Of a DNA stretch of 64,000 nucleotides, positions 37,851 through 47,625 are shown piece after piece. The translations under genes were made by a program, and so were the position numbers. The notes below the pieces were generated by a model. That model saw nothing but the letters and a program-made list of their open reading frames with translations. It was not told the DNA's origin and searched no databases. Positions within the stretch are counted from its first letter, which is position 1. Every line of letters begins with the position of its first letter. Where the stretch lies: the NCBI RefSeq assembly GCF_029637605.1, contig NZ_CP121261.1, positions 6,262,001-6,326,000 on the forward strand. The letters are read 5' to 3'. Source of the DNA: Achromobacter spanius. GTDB lineage: Bacteria; Pseudomonadota; Gammaproteobacteria; Burkholderiales; Burkholderiaceae_B.

Positions 37851-37904
37851 AGTTTGGAAAGAATCCCCCCCAAAAAAGCCGCCAGCGAACTGGCGGCTTT
37901 TTTT
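37779..37904 (+). promoter_or_regulatory. Transcription attenuator (1:2, 2:3, 3:4 pairing) of aroG
   Basis: Pairings checked by hand. Terminator 3:4: AGCCGCCAG (37877-37885), loop CGAA, CTGGCGGCT (37890-37898), then a T run. Antiterminator 2:3: CGCTGGCGG (37819-37827) with CCGCCAGCG (37879-37887), 9 bp. Protector 1:2: TCCCCCGCC (37779-37787) with GGCGGAGGA (37823-37831), 8 of 9 pairs. A ribosome stalled on the Phe/Tyr codons (37788-37811) would cover region 1, free region 2 for pairing with 3 and allow read-through; with ample Phe/Tyr the 1:2 and 3:4 stems form and transcription stops. Confidence 0.75.
37872..37904 (+). terminator. Leader terminator upstream of aroG
   Basis: Nine-bp GC-rich stem extended by six A/T pairs, CGAA tetraloop, and a run of seven T. 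It ends 66 bp before the aroG start codon, so it can only be useful if it is conditional. Confidence 0.9.
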
Positions 37905-37970
37905 GTGCCGCCGGGATCGGAATAGACCGATCGGATTGGACCCGTTGGCGGGCAACCCAGGAGCAGTACC

Positions 37971-39044
37971 GTGTCACACAATACCGACGACCTTCGCATC
38001 CGAGAAATCAAGGAACTGAATCCGCCCGCGCACGTGATGCGCGAGTTCGCGTGCACCAAGGAGGCGTCCGATACCGTGTTCGCCGCCCGCCAGAGCATGC
38101 ACCGCATCCTGCATGGCATGGATGACCGCATGATCGTCGTGATTGGCCCGTGCTCGATCCACGACACGCGTGCCGCCATTGAATATGCGAAGCGTTTGAA
38201 GCCGGTTCGTGACCGCCTGAGCGCCGACCTTGAAATCGTGATGCGCGTGTATTTCGAAAAGCCGCGCACCACGGTGGGCTGGAAGGGGTTGATCAACGAT
38301 CCGGACCTGGACGGCAGCTTCGATATCAACAAGGGTGTGCGCGTAGCCCGCGAACTGCTGCTGGACATCAACAGCCTGGGGTTGCCGGCGGGCTGCGAGT
38401 TTCTGGACATGATTACGCCGCAGTACATCGCGGATCTGGTCTCCTGGGGGGCGATCGGGGCGCGCACGACGGAAAGCCAGGTGCACCGCGAACTGGCGTC
38501 CGGCTTGTCGTGTCCGGTGGGGTTCAAGAACGGTACGGACGGCAATGTGAAGATCGCTGTTGACGCGATCAAGGCCGCGTCGCAGCCGCACCACTTCCTG
38601 TCGGTGACCAAGGGCGGGCATTCCGCCATTGTGTCGACGGCGGGCAACGAAGACTGTCACGTCATCCTGCGCGGCGGCAAGACGCCGAACTACGACGCGG
38701 CCAGCGTGGACGCAGCGTGCCACGACGTGTCCAAGGCCGGCCTGGCGCAACGCATCATGGTCGACGCCAGCCACGCCAACAGCAGCAAAGACCCCGAAAA
38801 CCAGCCCCGCGTCATCGACGACGTGGCGCGCCAGATGGAAGCGGGCGATGCTCGCCTGGTCGGCGTCATGGTGGAAAGCCACCTGTTGGGCGGCCGCCAG
38901 GACATGGTGCCCGGCAAGCCCCTGGTCTACGGCCAGAGCATTACCGACGGCTGCATCGATTGGGATGCCTCGGTTGCCGTGCTGGAACGCCTGGCACACG
39001 CCGTGCGTGAGCGCCGCCGCGTTGCGCTGACGTCGGGCAAGTAA
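37971..39044 (+). CDS. aroG: 3-deoxy-7-phosphoheptulonate (DAHP) synthase, class I
   Basis: Condenses phosphoenolpyruvate and erythrose 4-phosphate, the committed step of the shikimate pathway. The 357-residue protein is of the AroF/G/H type: N-terminal LRIREIKELNPPAHVMREF (part of the feedback site), VIGPCSIHD with the metal-binding Cys, FEKPRTTVGWKG with the PEP-binding Lys/Arg, ARTTESQVHRELASGLS, and VDASHANSSKD. GTG 37971 has AGGAG seven bases upstream. It is preceded by a Phe/Tyr leader peptide and conditional terminator, which predicts control by charged tRNA-Phe and tRNA-Tyr. Confidence 0.96.
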   Translation: MSHNTDDLRIREIKELNPPAHVMREFACTKEASDTVFAARQSMHRILHGMDDRMIVVIGPCSIHDTRAAIEYAKRLKPVRDRLSADLEIVMRVYFEKPRTTVGWKGLINDPDLDGSFDINKGVRVARELLLDINSLGLPAGCEFLDMITPQYIADLVSWGAIGARTTESQVHRELASGLSCPVGFKNGTDGNVKIAVDAIKAASQPHHFLSVTKGGHSAIVSTAGNEDCHVILRGGKTPNYDAASVDAACHDVSKAGLAQRIMVDASHANSSKDPENQPRVIDDVARQMEAGDARLVGVMVESHLLGGRQDMVPGKPLVYGQSITDGCIDWDASVAVLERLAHAVRERRRVALTSGK

Positions 39045-39182
39045 GCGGGACACGCCGCAAGCCGTCTTCCTGGGGCGGTTTGCGGTGCAGCATGCGCAGC
39101 GGCGTAGAATATTTGGGTTGACGAACCCCGCAGATCCCGCGAACCCCGCAAACTCCTGCGACTCCCCGAGAACACGCTGATC

Positions 39183-40592
39183 ATGAACGCTCCCTTGCAC
39201 GCTGAAACGTTGCGCCGTCCGGTGCCCGCCGCCTGTCTGGATGCCTTGCGCGCGCGCTTTGGCGACCGCCTGTCCGAGTCCGCCGCCGTCCGTGAACATC
39301 ACGGCCGCGACGAATCGCCGTATCCCGCCATGCTGCCTGATGCCGTGGTCTTCGCGCACAGCACCGAAGACGTGGCCGCGGTTGCCAAGCTGTGCAACGA
39401 GCACCGCGTCCCCTTGATCCCTTATGGTGCCGGCTCGTCGCTGGAAGGCCATATCCTGGCGATCCAGGGCGGTATCAGCCTGGATCTGTCCCAGATGAAC
39501 AAGGTGTTGGCCATCAACGCCGAAGACCTGACCGCCACGGTGCAGGCAGGCGTGCTGCGCAAGCAGCTCAATGAAGAAATCCGTAGCACCGGTTTGTTTT
39601 TCCCGATTGATCCGGGCGCCGATGCCAGCTTGGGCGGCATGGCGGCCACCCGCGCGTCGGGCACGAACGCCGTGCGCTACGGCACCATGCGCGAAAACGT
39701 CATGTCGCTGACCGTGGTGACGGCCGACGGACGCATCGTCCGCACGGCGGGCCGGGCGCGCAAGTCGTCCGCCGGATACGACCTGACCCGCATCTTCGTG
39801 GGTAGCGAAGGCACGCTGGGCATCATCACCGAAGTCACGGTTCGCCTGTATCCGCAGCCAGAAGCCGTATCGGCCGCGGTCTGCAACTTCCCGACGTTGG
39901 ACGACGCCGTGCAAAGCGTCATCGAGATCATCCAGATGGGCGTGCCGGTGGCGCGCGTGGAGTTCATGGACGCGGCCAGCGTGCGGTCGGTAAACCAGTA
40001 CAGCAAGCTGAGCCTGCGCGAGACGCCGCTGCTGGTGTTCGAATTCCATGGCAGCCCGGCTGGCGTGCAAGAGCAAGCCGAAACCGTGCAAGCCATTACC
40101 GCCGAACATGGCGGCATGGACTTTGAATGGGCCGAACGCCCCGAAGACCGCAGCCGCCTTTGGACGGCGCGCCACAATGCTTACTTTGCCGGCCTGCAAT
40201 TGCGGCCCGGCTGCCGCGCCAGCACCACCGACGTCTGCGTGCCGATCTCGCGCCTGGCCGACTGCGTGCGCGATACCGTCGAAGAGCTGGATCGTGCCAG
40301 CTTCCCGTACACCATCGTGGGCCACGTCGGTGACGGCAATTTCCATGTACTGATGTTGTTGGACGCCGACAATCCGAAGGAATGGGAAGAGTCGGAAACG
40401 ATCAACCACAACCTCGTGCGCCGCGCGATTGCCGCTGACGGCACCTGCACCGGCGAACACGGCGTGGGCTTGCACAAGATGCAGTTCATGGCCGAAGAAC
40501 ATGGCGACGATGCGCTTGAACTGATGCGCAGCCTGAAGCATGCGTTTGACCCGAACAACATCTTGAACCCGGGCAAGATCGTGTCCTGGTAA
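39183..40592 (+). CDS. FAD-linked oxidase, D-lactate dehydrogenase (cytochrome) type
   Basis: A 469-residue flavoprotein with an N-terminal PCMH FAD-binding domain (VPLIPYGAGSSLEGHILAIQ, GTMRENVMSLTVV, GSEGTLGIITEVTVRLYP) and the C-terminal FAD-oxidase domain (IVGHVGDGNFHVLMLLD, GEHGVGLHKMQFM). It belongs to the DLD/GlcD superfamily; length and C-terminus fit D-lactate (or related 2-hydroxyacid) dehydrogenase donating electrons to cytochrome c or quinone. Specificity cannot be fixed by eye. It is monocistronic, followed by a terminator, and near the related glcD. Confidence 0.85.
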   Translation: MNAPLHAETLRRPVPAACLDALRARFGDRLSESAAVREHHGRDESPYPAMLPDAVVFAHSTEDVAAVAKLCNEHRVPLIPYGAGSSLEGHILAIQGGISLDLSQMNKVLAINAEDLTATVQAGVLRKQLNEEIRSTGLFFPIDPGADASLGGMAATRASGTNAVRYGTMRENVMSLTVVTADGRIVRTAGRARKSSAGYDLTRIFVGSEGTLGIITEVTVRLYPQPEAVSAAVCNFPTLDDAVQSVIEIIQMGVPVARVEFMDAASVRSVNQYSKLSLRETPLLVFEFHGSPAGVQEQAETVQAITAEHGGMDFEWAERPEDRSRLWTARHNAYFAGLQLRPGCRASTTDVCVPISRLADCVRDTVEELDRASFPYTIVGHVGDGNFHVLMLLDADNPKEWEESETINHNLVRRAIAADGTCTGEHGVGLHKMQFMAEEHGDDALELMRSLKHAFDPNNILNPGKIVSW

Positions 40593-40613
40593 AAGCCACG
40601 GCGCAGCGCCATC

Positions 40614-40643
40614 AAGCCGACGCATTTGCCGTCGGCTTTTTTT
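40614..40643 (+). terminator. Rho-independent terminator
   Basis: AAGCCGACG (40614-40622), loop CATTTGC, CGTCGGCTT (40630-40638), then T run. Confidence 0.9.
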
Positions 40644-40757
40644 GCGTCTGATGCGCGCGCTATTACTGCTGGTTACGTATCGTGCGCAGCGGTAATCCCA
40701 TGGATGCGGGTAAATCCCGGCCTGTTTTCATAGAGCGCTCGCGCTATTGTTGCGCTC

Positions 40758-42257
40758 ATGAATTCACTGGTCGAAACCGGCCTGGCACAAGTGCAGGCGC
40801 CTTATTCTTTGCAGCAGCTCATTGAGGCGTTGTCGGCCGCGTTGCCCGCGCACTGCGTATTGTTCCGCGAAGAAGATACCCGTCCCTACGAGTGCGACGG
40901 CCTGTCGCTGTATCGCGCGCTGCCGGCTGTTGTTGCCTTGCCCGAAACCGAAGAACACGTGCAAGCCGTCATGCGGATCTGCAAGCGGCTGAACGCGCCC
41001 GTGGTGGCGCGTGGCGCGGGCACGGGTTTGTCGGGCGGTGCCATGCCGCACAGCCAGGGCGTGTTGCTGGGGCTGTCCAAATTCAACCGCATCAAGCATA
41101 TCGATTTGGCCAGCGCCACGGCGGTCGTGCAGCCCGGCGTGCGCAACCTGGCCATTTCCGAAGCGGCGGCGCCCTACGGCTTGTATTACGCGCCGGACCC
41201 GTCCAGCCAGATCGCCTGTTCCATCGGCGGCAACGTGGCTGAAAACTCCGGCGGCGTGCACTGCCTGAAGTACGGCCTGACCGTGCACAACGTGCTGCGC
41301 GTGCGGGTCGTGACGATTGACGGCGACATCGTTGAACTGGGTTCCGAAGCGCCCGATGCGCCGGGCCTGGATCTGCTGTCCGTCTTCATCGGTTCCGAAG
41401 GCATGTTGGGCGTGGTCACCGAAGTGACCGTGAAGCTGATTCCCAAGCCCGCTTGCGCGCAGGTCGTCATGGCCAGTTTTTCCAGCGTCGAGGCGGCGGG
41501 CAATGCCGTCACGCAGGTGATTGCGGCGGGCATGATTCCCGCCGGTCTGGAAATGATGGACCGCCGCGCCACGCACATGGTGGAACCCTTCGTGCGCGCG
41601 GGCTACGACATGGACGCGCAAGCCATCCTGTTGTGCGAATCTGATGGCACGCCCGACGAAGTGGCCCACGAGATTGCGCGAATGGAAGCGGTATTCCGCG
41701 ATGCGGGCGCCACACGCTGCCAAGTGTCCACGTCGGAAGCCGAGCGCCTGAAGTTCTGGGCGGGCCGCAAGAATGCGTTTCCGGCGGCAGGGCGCGTGTC
41801 GCCCGATTACTACTGCATGGATGGCACGATTCCGCGTCGCCATCTGGCGCGCGTGCTGGGCGCCATCGAGCAGATGGAGGACGAGTTCAGCCTGCGCTGC
41901 GCCAACGTCTTCCATGCGGGCGATGGCAATCTGCACCCGCTGATTCTGTTTGATTCGAACAAGCCGGACGAGGTGGAGCGTGCCGAGAAATTCGGCGCGG
42001 CCATTCTTGAGCTGTGCGTGCAGGTAGGAGGCACCGTGACCGGAGAGCACGGTGTGGGTATGGAGAAAATAAATCAAATGTGCGTGCAATTCTCTCGCGA
42101 AGAACTCGACGCGTTCCTGGCGGTCAAGCGGGCATTCGACCCGCCGTGCCTGCTGAATCCCGAAAAAGTCATTCCCACGCTGGCCCGCTGCGCCGAATAC
42201 GGCAAGATGCACGTCCATGCGGGTGAGTTGCGGTTCCCCGATCTCGCTCGTTTCTAG
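40758..42257 (+). CDS. glcD: Glycolate oxidase subunit GlcD
   Basis: FAD-binding catalytic subunit of glycolate oxidase, which oxidises glycolate to glyoxylate at the membrane. The 499-residue length equals E. coli GlcD. Motifs: VVARGAGTGLSGGAMPHSQG, SQIACSIGGNVAENSGGVHC, GSEGMLGVVTEVTVKLIPKP and the C-terminal FHAGDGNLHPLILFD and GEHGVGMEKINQM. glcE and glcF follow with 11- and 6-bp gaps, so the three subunits form one operon. No glcC regulator or glcB lies alongside. Confidence 0.95.
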   Translation: MNSLVETGLAQVQAPYSLQQLIEALSAALPAHCVLFREEDTRPYECDGLSLYRALPAVVALPETEEHVQAVMRICKRLNAPVVARGAGTGLSGGAMPHSQGVLLGLSKFNRIKHIDLASATAVVQPGVRNLAISEAAAPYGLYYAPDPSSQIACSIGGNVAENSGGVHCLKYGLTVHNVLRVRVVTIDGDIVELGSEAPDAPGLDLLSVFIGSEGMLGVVTEVTVKLIPKPACAQVVMASFSSVEAAGNAVTQVIAAGMIPAGLEMMDRRATHMVEPFVRAGYDMDAQAILLCESDGTPDEVAHEIARMEAVFRDAGATRCQVSTSEAERLKFWAGRKNAFPAAGRVSPDYYCMDGTIPRRHLARVLGAIEQMEDEFSLRCANVFHAGDGNLHPLILFDSNKPDEVERAEKFGAAILELCVQVGGTVTGEHGVGMEKINQMCVQFSREELDAFLAVKRAFDPPCLLNPEKVIPTLARCAEYGKMHVHAGELRFPDLARF

Positions 42258-42268
42258 GACGTATCCCT

Positions 42269-43369
42269 ATGGATTTTGTCCTGTCGGAATTGTGCGACCA
42301 GGTCATGACGGCCCGTGCGGGCCACAAGCCGCTGTTTGTGATGGGCGGCGGCAGCAAGGCGTTCTACGGCAATTACCGCCCGGTGACGCCGCAAGACGGC
42401 CACTGCCTGTTGGATATGACGCCGTATCGCGGCATCGTCAGCTATCACCCGTCCGAGCTGGTGGTGACGGTGCGCGCGGGAACGCCCTTGGCCGAACTGG
42501 AAGCGACGCTGGCCGAGAACGGACAGATGCTGGCCTTTGAACCGCCGCACTTCGCCGATACCGCGACCGTGGGCGGATGCGTGGCGTCGGGCCTGTCCGG
42601 CCCGCGCCGCATGAGCGCCGGCGCGCTGCGTGATTTTGTACTGGGCACGCGGCTGCTGGATTCAGAAGGGCGCGTGCTGTCGTTCGGCGGTGAAGTCATG
42701 AAGAACGTCGCGGGCTACGATGTGTCGCGCCTGTTGGCCGGATCTCACGGTATCTTCGGCGCCATTCTGGATGTGTCGCTGAAAGTGGTGCCCCGTCCCA
42801 TGGAAGAGCTGACCTTGCTGCTGCCCGCCACGCAAGCGCAGGCCTTGGCCAGCTTCGCGCTGTGGCGCGGCAAACCCTTGCCGATCTCGGCCACCAGTTG
42901 GACGGGTGATGACGACGATGGCGCCATGCATGTGCGCCTGTCGGGCGCTCCGCCGGCAATCGCCAGTGCACGCCGCATCATCGGGGGAGACCCGCTCGAG
43001 CCTGACGCGGCCGATGCGTGGTGGCAGTCCCTGCGCGAACAGACCCACGAGTTTTTTCATCCGGACCGCCCGTTATGGCGGCTTGCCTTGCCACCGACCG
43101 CCGCCGTGCTGGGTCTGGGCCAGACCCTGATTGAATGGGGCGGCGGGCAGCGTTGGCTGTCCGGCCAGCACGACGCGGCCATGCTGCGCGAAACCGCGGC
43201 GCGGATGGGCGGGCATGCCACCTTGTTCCGCGTCGGTAATACCAAGCCGCCGGCCGACGGTGTCTTTCATCCCCTGGCGCCCGGTATCTCGGCGATCACG
43301 CGCCGGCTCAAGCAAGAGCTTGACCCGTCCAGCCTGTTCAACCCTGGCCGACTGGTTCTGGAGCTATAG
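42269..43369 (+). CDS. glcE: Glycolate oxidase subunit GlcE
   Basis: Second FAD-binding subunit of glycolate oxidase, 366 residues. It has a single PCMH-type FAD domain (ELVVTVRAGTPLAELEATLA, FADTATVGGCVASGLSGPRR, LSFGGEVMKNVAGYDVSRLL) and a short divergent C-terminus ending ELDPSSLFNPGRL, the shared tail of this superfamily. Position between glcD and glcF confirms the call. Confidence 0.94.
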   Translation: MDFVLSELCDQVMTARAGHKPLFVMGGGSKAFYGNYRPVTPQDGHCLLDMTPYRGIVSYHPSELVVTVRAGTPLAELEATLAENGQMLAFEPPHFADTATVGGCVASGLSGPRRMSAGALRDFVLGTRLLDSEGRVLSFGGEVMKNVAGYDVSRLLAGSHGIFGAILDVSLKVVPRPMEELTLLLPATQAQALASFALWRGKPLPISATSWTGDDDDGAMHVRLSGAPPAIASARRIIGGDPLEPDAADAWWQSLREQTHEFFHPDRPLWRLALPPTAAVLGLGQTLIEWGGGQRWLSGQHDAAMLRETAARMGGHATLFRVGNTKPPADGVFHPLAPGISAITRRLKQELDPSSLFNPGRLVLEL

Positions 43370-43375
43370 CGCGTC

Positions 43376-44611
43376 ATGCAAACCAACCTGGCATCCTGGG
43401 CCCGCGACACCGACTTGGGCAACGAGGCCGACGCCATTCTGCGCCGATGTGTGCATTGCGGCTTCTGCACGGCTACCTGTCCCACGTATCAGGTGCTGGG
43501 CGACGAACTCGACAGCCCGCGCGGGCGCATCTATTTGATCAAGCAAGTGTTGGAGGGCGCGCCGCCCACGCAATCCACGCAACTGCATCTGGACCGCTGC
43601 CTGACCTGCCGCAATTGCGAAACCACTTGTCCGTCGGGTGTGGAGTATGGGCATTTGATCGATATCGGCCGCAAGATCGTCGATGAGCGTGTGCCGCGTT
43701 CCTGGGCGGACAGGACCAAGCGCAATCTGCTGCGCCGAGCCATGTTGTCGCCGCTGTTCGCGCCCGCGATGCGGGTGGGGCAGGCGATGCGTGGACTCTT
43801 GCCCGATGCGCTCAAGCGCAAGGTGCCCGAGCGCCGCGAGGCGGGCGTGTTGCCCCAGGTTGCGGGGCACGCGCGGCAAGTGCTGATGCTGGCCGGTTGC
43901 GTGCAGCCGGCCATGATGCCCACGATTGATGCCGCCACCATCCGGGTGCTGGACGCCGTGGGCATCGGTGCGCGCATTGCGCCCGGCGCGGGCTGCTGTG
44001 GCGCGGTCAGCTTCCATCTGGATGCGCAAGAAGCGGCGCTGGCGCAGATGCGCGCCAACATCGACGCTTGGTGGCCGCTGGTGCAAGACGGCGCGGTCGA
44101 GGCCATCGTCATGAATGCGTCCGGCTGCGGCGCGATGGTGAAGGAATACGCGCATCACTTGAAGCATGATCCCGCCTACGCGCAGAAAGCCGCGGACATC
44201 GTCGCGTTGGTCAAGGACGTGGCCGAGATCGTGGCGCCGCATGCCGCGCAACTGCGCGCGCGCTTGCCTGATGGCGTGCGTGCCTCCTTTCATCCGCCGT
44301 GCACGCTGCAACATTGGCAGGGCTTGCGGCCCTTGTCCGAGCAACTGTTGGTGGATTTGGGCTTTGACCTGCAGCCCTTCGCCGACAAGCATTTGTGCTG
44401 CGGATCGGCGGGGGCGTACTCAGTGTTGAACCCGGAGATTGCCCTGGAGCTGCGCGACCGCAAACTGGGCGCCATTGCAGCCGGCGGGCCGGATGTGATC
44501 CTGTCGGCCAACATCGGCTGCATCGGCCATCTGCAAAGCGGCACCGATACGCCGGTGCGGCATTGGGTGGAAGTGGTGGACGAACAGTTGCGCCAAGCGG
44601 CTGCCGCGTAA
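43376..44611 (+). CDS. glcF: Glycolate oxidase iron-sulfur subunit GlcF
   Basis: Electron-transfer subunit of 411 residues. Two 4Fe-4S clusters are encoded by CVHCGFCTATCP (about residues 25-36) and CLTCRNCETTCP (about 75-86). Two CCG domains follow (CVQP, GAGCCGAVSFHL; FHPPCTLQHWQG, HLCCGSAGAYSVLNPE), as in heterodisulfide-reductase-type proteins, and probably link the flavin subunits to the quinone pool. It ends the operon before a 13-bp stem hairpin. Confidence 0.95.
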   Translation: MQTNLASWARDTDLGNEADAILRRCVHCGFCTATCPTYQVLGDELDSPRGRIYLIKQVLEGAPPTQSTQLHLDRCLTCRNCETTCPSGVEYGHLIDIGRKIVDERVPRSWADRTKRNLLRRAMLSPLFAPAMRVGQAMRGLLPDALKRKVPERREAGVLPQVAGHARQVLMLAGCVQPAMMPTIDAATIRVLDAVGIGARIAPGAGCCGAVSFHLDAQEAALAQMRANIDAWWPLVQDGAVEAIVMNASGCGAMVKEYAHHLKHDPAYAQKAADIVALVKDVAEIVAPHAAQLRARLPDGVRASFHPPCTLQHWQGLRPLSEQLLVDLGFDLQPFADKHLCCGSAGAYSVLNPEIALELRDRKLGAIAAGGPDVILSANIGCIGHLQSGTDTPVRHWVEVVDEQLRQAAAA

Positions 44612-44639
44612 AGCCAGTCAGTGCCGGCCGCGTCGCGTG

Positions 44640-44669
44640 CCACGAACGCCTGGCGTCAGGCGTTCGTGG
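44640..44669. terminator. Hairpin between convergent glcF and pntB
   Basis: CCACGAACGCCTG (44640-44652), loop GCGT, CAGGCGTTCGTGG (44657-44669), a 13-bp perfect stem. No T run follows, so it may act with Rho or as an mRNA end stabiliser for both genes. Confidence 0.55.
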
Positions 44670-44704
44670 GCCGCTTGGGCTTTGGGCTGTAGGTAATCAG
44701 CGGT

Positions 44705-46144
44705 CTATTCGACCGCTTTCACCATGTCTTCCAGCACCTTCTTCGCATCGCCAAACACCATCATCGTGCGGTCCATGTAGAACAGCTCGTTGTCCAGGCC
44801 GGCGTATCCCGAGGCCATGGAGCGCTTGTTCACGATCACGGTGCGTGCCTTGTAGGCTTCAAGAATGGGCATTCCGGCAATGGGCGACTGGGGGTCGTTC
44901 TTGGCGGCGGGGTTGACCACGTCGTTGGCCCCCAGCACCAGCACCACGTCGGTCTGCGCGAACTCGCTGTTGATGTCTTCCATTTCGAAGACCTGGTCGT
45001 AGGGCACTTCCGCCTCGGCCAGCAGCACGTTCATGTGGCCCGGCATGCGGCCGGCCACGGGGTGTATGGCGTACTTGACCGTCACGCCGCGCTCGGTGAG
45101 CTTGGTCGCCAGTTCCTTCAGCGCGTGCTGCGCGCGTGCCACGGCCAGGCCGTAGCCCGGCACGATGGTGACGCTTTCGGCGTTGCTCATGAGGAAGGCC
45201 GCATCATCCGCGCTACCCGACTTGACGCTGCGCTGCTGCGCCGTGCCCGCATCCGCCGCGCCGCCCGCCTGTCCGCCGAAACCGCCCAGGATCACGTTGA
45301 AGAACGAGCGGTTCATCGCCTTGCACATGATGTAGGACAGGATGGCCCCGGACGACCCCACCAGCGAGCCGGCGATGATCAGCATCGGGTTGTTGAGCGA
45401 AAAGCCGATGCCGGCCGCGGCCCAACCCGAATAGCTGTTCAGCATCGACACCACCACCGGCATGTCGGCGCCGCCGATCGGGATGATGATCAGCACGCCC
45501 AGCACGAAGGCGATCAGCGTCATGATGATGAAGGGCGTCCATTCCTGCGTCAGCATGAACCACACGCCGCAGCCCAGCATCACGAGCGCCAACGCCAGGT
45601 TCAGCATGTGCTGGCCGGAAAACACCACGGGCGCGCCTTGGAACAGCCGGAACTTGTACTTGCCCGACAGCTTGCCGAACGCAATGACCGAGCCCGAGAA
45701 CGTGATGGCGCCCACGAACGTGCCGATGAAGAGCTCGAAGCGGTTGCCGGTGGGGATCAGCATGCCCGCCGGCACGATGCCGAACGCATGTGGTTCGGCC
45801 ACCACCGCCACCGCGATGGCGACCGCCGCCAGGCCGATCATGCTATGCATGAAGGCGACCAGTTCGGGCATTTTCGTCATCTCGACGCGGCGCGCCATCA
45901 AGGTGCCGATGGAACCGCCCACCAGCAGGCCCAGCACGACCCAGCCCAGGCCGATGGTGGCGGTGCCCTCGCGCGCCAGGCCGATGATGAGCGCCGCCGT
46001 GGTCAGCACCGCGATTGCCATGCCGGCCATGCCGAAGGCGTTGCCCAGCCGCGATGTGGTCGGATGCGACAGGCCCTTCAGCGCCTGGATGAAGCAGATC
46101 GAGGCAATCAGGTAAAGCAGGGTGACGAGATTCAGCGAGATCAT
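44705..46144 (-). CDS. pntB: NAD(P) transhydrogenase subunit beta
   Basis: Proton-translocating transhydrogenase beta subunit, 479 residues, holding part of the membrane domain (dII) and the NADP-binding domain III. It begins [20 protein letters not shown], has about nine helices, then [18 protein letters not shown] and [14 protein letters not shown] of domain III, ending with [20 protein letters not shown]. The start ATG 46144 overlaps the stop of the small alpha-2 subunit gene (ATGA). Confidence 0.96.
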   Translation of the reverse strand: MISLNLVTLLYLIASICFIQALKGLSHPTTSRLGNAFGMAGMAIAVLTTAALIIGLAREGTATIGLGWVVLGLLVGGSIGTLMARRVEMTKMPELVAFMHSMIGLAAVAIAVAVVAEPHAFGIVPAGMLIPTGNRFELFIGTFVGAITFSGSVIAFGKLSGKYKFRLFQGAPVVFSGQHMLNLALALVMLGCGVWFMLTQEWTPFIIMTLIAFVLGVLIIIPIGGADMPVVVSMLNSYSGWAAAGIGFSLNNPMLIIAGSLVGSSGAILSYIMCKAMNRSFFNVILGGFGGQAGGAADAGTAQQRSVKSGSADDAAFLMSNAESVTIVPGYGLAVARAQHALKELATKLTERGVTVKYAIHPVAGRMPGHMNVLLAEAEVPYDQVFEMEDINSEFAQTDVVLVLGANDVVNPAAKNDPQSPIAGMPILEAYKARTVIVNKRSMASGYAGLDNELFYMDRTMMVFGDAKKVLEDMVKAVE

Positions 46145-46458
46145 TTCGCTTCCTCCTTGCCCGGCTTGCGATCTTTTTTCTTGAACATTTCCAGCATGCG
46201 CCGCGTCACGAGGAAGCCGCCGAATACGTTCACCGCGGCAAGCGCCACCGCGAACACGCCCATGCCGCGCGCCAGCCCGCCTTCGGTCAGCGCGGCCGCC
46301 AGCATGGCGCCTACGATGATGATGGCCGAGATGGCATTGGTGACCGCCATCAGCGGCGTGTGCAAGGCGGGCGTGACATTCCAGACGACGTGATAGCCGA
46401 CATAGATGGCCAACACGAAGATGATGAGGTTCATCAGGGTGGGGTTGATCGCTTCCAT
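46141..46458 (-). CDS. pntAb: NAD(P) transhydrogenase subunit alpha part 2 (membrane)
   Basis: A 105-residue membrane subunit corresponding to the C-terminal helices of one-piece PntA, as in Rhodospirillum rubrum. Helices lie in [39 protein letters not shown] and [19 protein letters not shown], followed by a basic tail. ATG 46458 has GGAGG eight bases upstream; a longer frame exists but its extra residues are unconserved. It starts two bases after the pntAa stop codon and overlaps pntB by four. Confidence 0.93.
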   Translation of the reverse strand: MEAINPTLMNLIIFVLAIYVGYHVVWNVTPALHTPLMAVTNAISAIIIVGAMLAAALTEGGLARGMGVFAVALAAVNVFGGFLVTRRMLEMFKKKDRKPGKEEAK

Positions 46459-46460
46459 GT

Positions 46461-47579
46461 TCAAGTCCTCCGCGCCACATTGCCGCCTTCGCATACCAGG
46501 CAGGCCGCCACGATTTCATCGTCGCGCTGGATCGCCAGCGCGCCGTCCGCGTTGATGATGAGCTTCAGGAAGTCCATGACGTTGCGCGCATAGAGCGCGG
46601 ACGCATCGGTGGCGACCAGGCCCGGCAGGTTGGTCAGGCCGATGATCGTCACGCCATGCTTTTCAACGATCTGGCCTTTTTCGGACAGCGGGCAATTGCC
46701 GCCGCGCTCGACAGCCAGGTCGACTAGTACCGAGCCGGGCCGCATGGCGGCAACGGTGTCGGCGGACACCAGGGTCGGGGCGGGGCGGCCGGGGATCAGC
46801 GCGGTGGTGATGACGATGTCGGCCTGCTTGCAGCGTTCGGACACGAGCGCCGCCTGACGCGCCATCCAGCCGGGAGGCATGGCGCGCGCGTAGCCGCCCT
46901 TGCCTTCGGCAATTTCGCGTTCCTCGTCGGTTTCAAAAGGCACGTCGATGAACTTGGCGCCCAACGACTCCACCTGTTCGCGCGCGGCGGGGCGCACGTC
47001 GGACGCTTCAACCACCGCGCCCAGCCGCTTGGCCGTGGCGATGGCCTGCAAGCCGGCAACGCCGGTGCCCAGCACGACGGCGCGCGCGGCTTTCAGGGTG
47101 CCGGCCGCGGTCATCATCATGGGAATCAGCCGGCCGTAGTGGTGGGCGGCCAGCAGTACGGCCTTGTAGCCGGCCAGGTTGGCCTGCGAAGACAGCACGT
47201 CCAGACTTTGCGCGCGCGTGATGCGCGGCGCGGCCTCCAGGGCGAAGCCGGTAAGCCCCGCGGCTGCCATTTGTTCAATGCCTTGGGCGTCGAACGGATC
47301 GAGCATGCCGATGACGACGGCACCCGATTTCATCTGGGGCAATTCGGTGGGGGAAGGGGCGCGAACCTTCAGGACGAGTTCCGCGCCCAAGGCATCCTGG
47401 GTGGAACCGAGCGTGGCGCCCGCGGCCTCATAGGCGTCGTCCGGATAGCGGGCGGCGTCGCCTGCCCCTCGCTCCACGACAACGGTGTGTTTGCCGCCCA
47501 GGTACTTCTTGACGGTCTCCGGTGTTGCTGCGACACGGGTTTCCCCGTCTCGGGTCTCTTTTGGTATCCCGATGTGCAT
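46461..47579 (-). CDS. pntAa: NAD(P) transhydrogenase subunit alpha part 1 (NAD-binding)
   Basis: Soluble NAD(H)-binding domain I, 372 residues, related to alanine dehydrogenase. It begins [20 protein letters not shown] and carries [38 protein letters not shown] and [13 protein letters not shown]. The three-subunit enzyme uses the proton gradient to make NADPH. The leader region upstream (from 47580) contains the 98-bp tandem palindromic elements, so its mRNA leader or promoter is likely shaped by them. Confidence 0.95.
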   Translation of the reverse strand: MHIGIPKETRDGETRVAATPETVKKYLGGKHTVVVERGAGDAARYPDDAYEAAGATLGSTQDALGAELVLKVRAPSPTELPQMKSGAVVIGMLDPFDAQGIEQMAAAGLTGFALEAAPRITRAQSLDVLSSQANLAGYKAVLLAAHHYGRLIPMMMTAAGTLKAARAVVLGTGVAGLQAIATAKRLGAVVEASDVRPAAREQVESLGAKFIDVPFETDEEREIAEGKGGYARAMPPGWMARQAALVSERCKQADIVITTALIPGRPAPTLVSADTVAAMRPGSVLVDLAVERGGNCPLSEKGQIVEKHGVTIIGLTNLPGLVATDASALYARNVMDFLKLIINADGALAIQRDDEIVAACLVCEGGNVARRT

Positions 47580-47625
47580 CGACGCCTCTCCTCAGAAGGT
47601 TCGCCGTAGTTATACACGTTAATGT

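Noticed and set aside
46461..47579. Truncated PntA pseudogene
   Set aside because: The short alpha subunit followed by a small membrane subunit is the normal three-gene form of the transhydrogenase.
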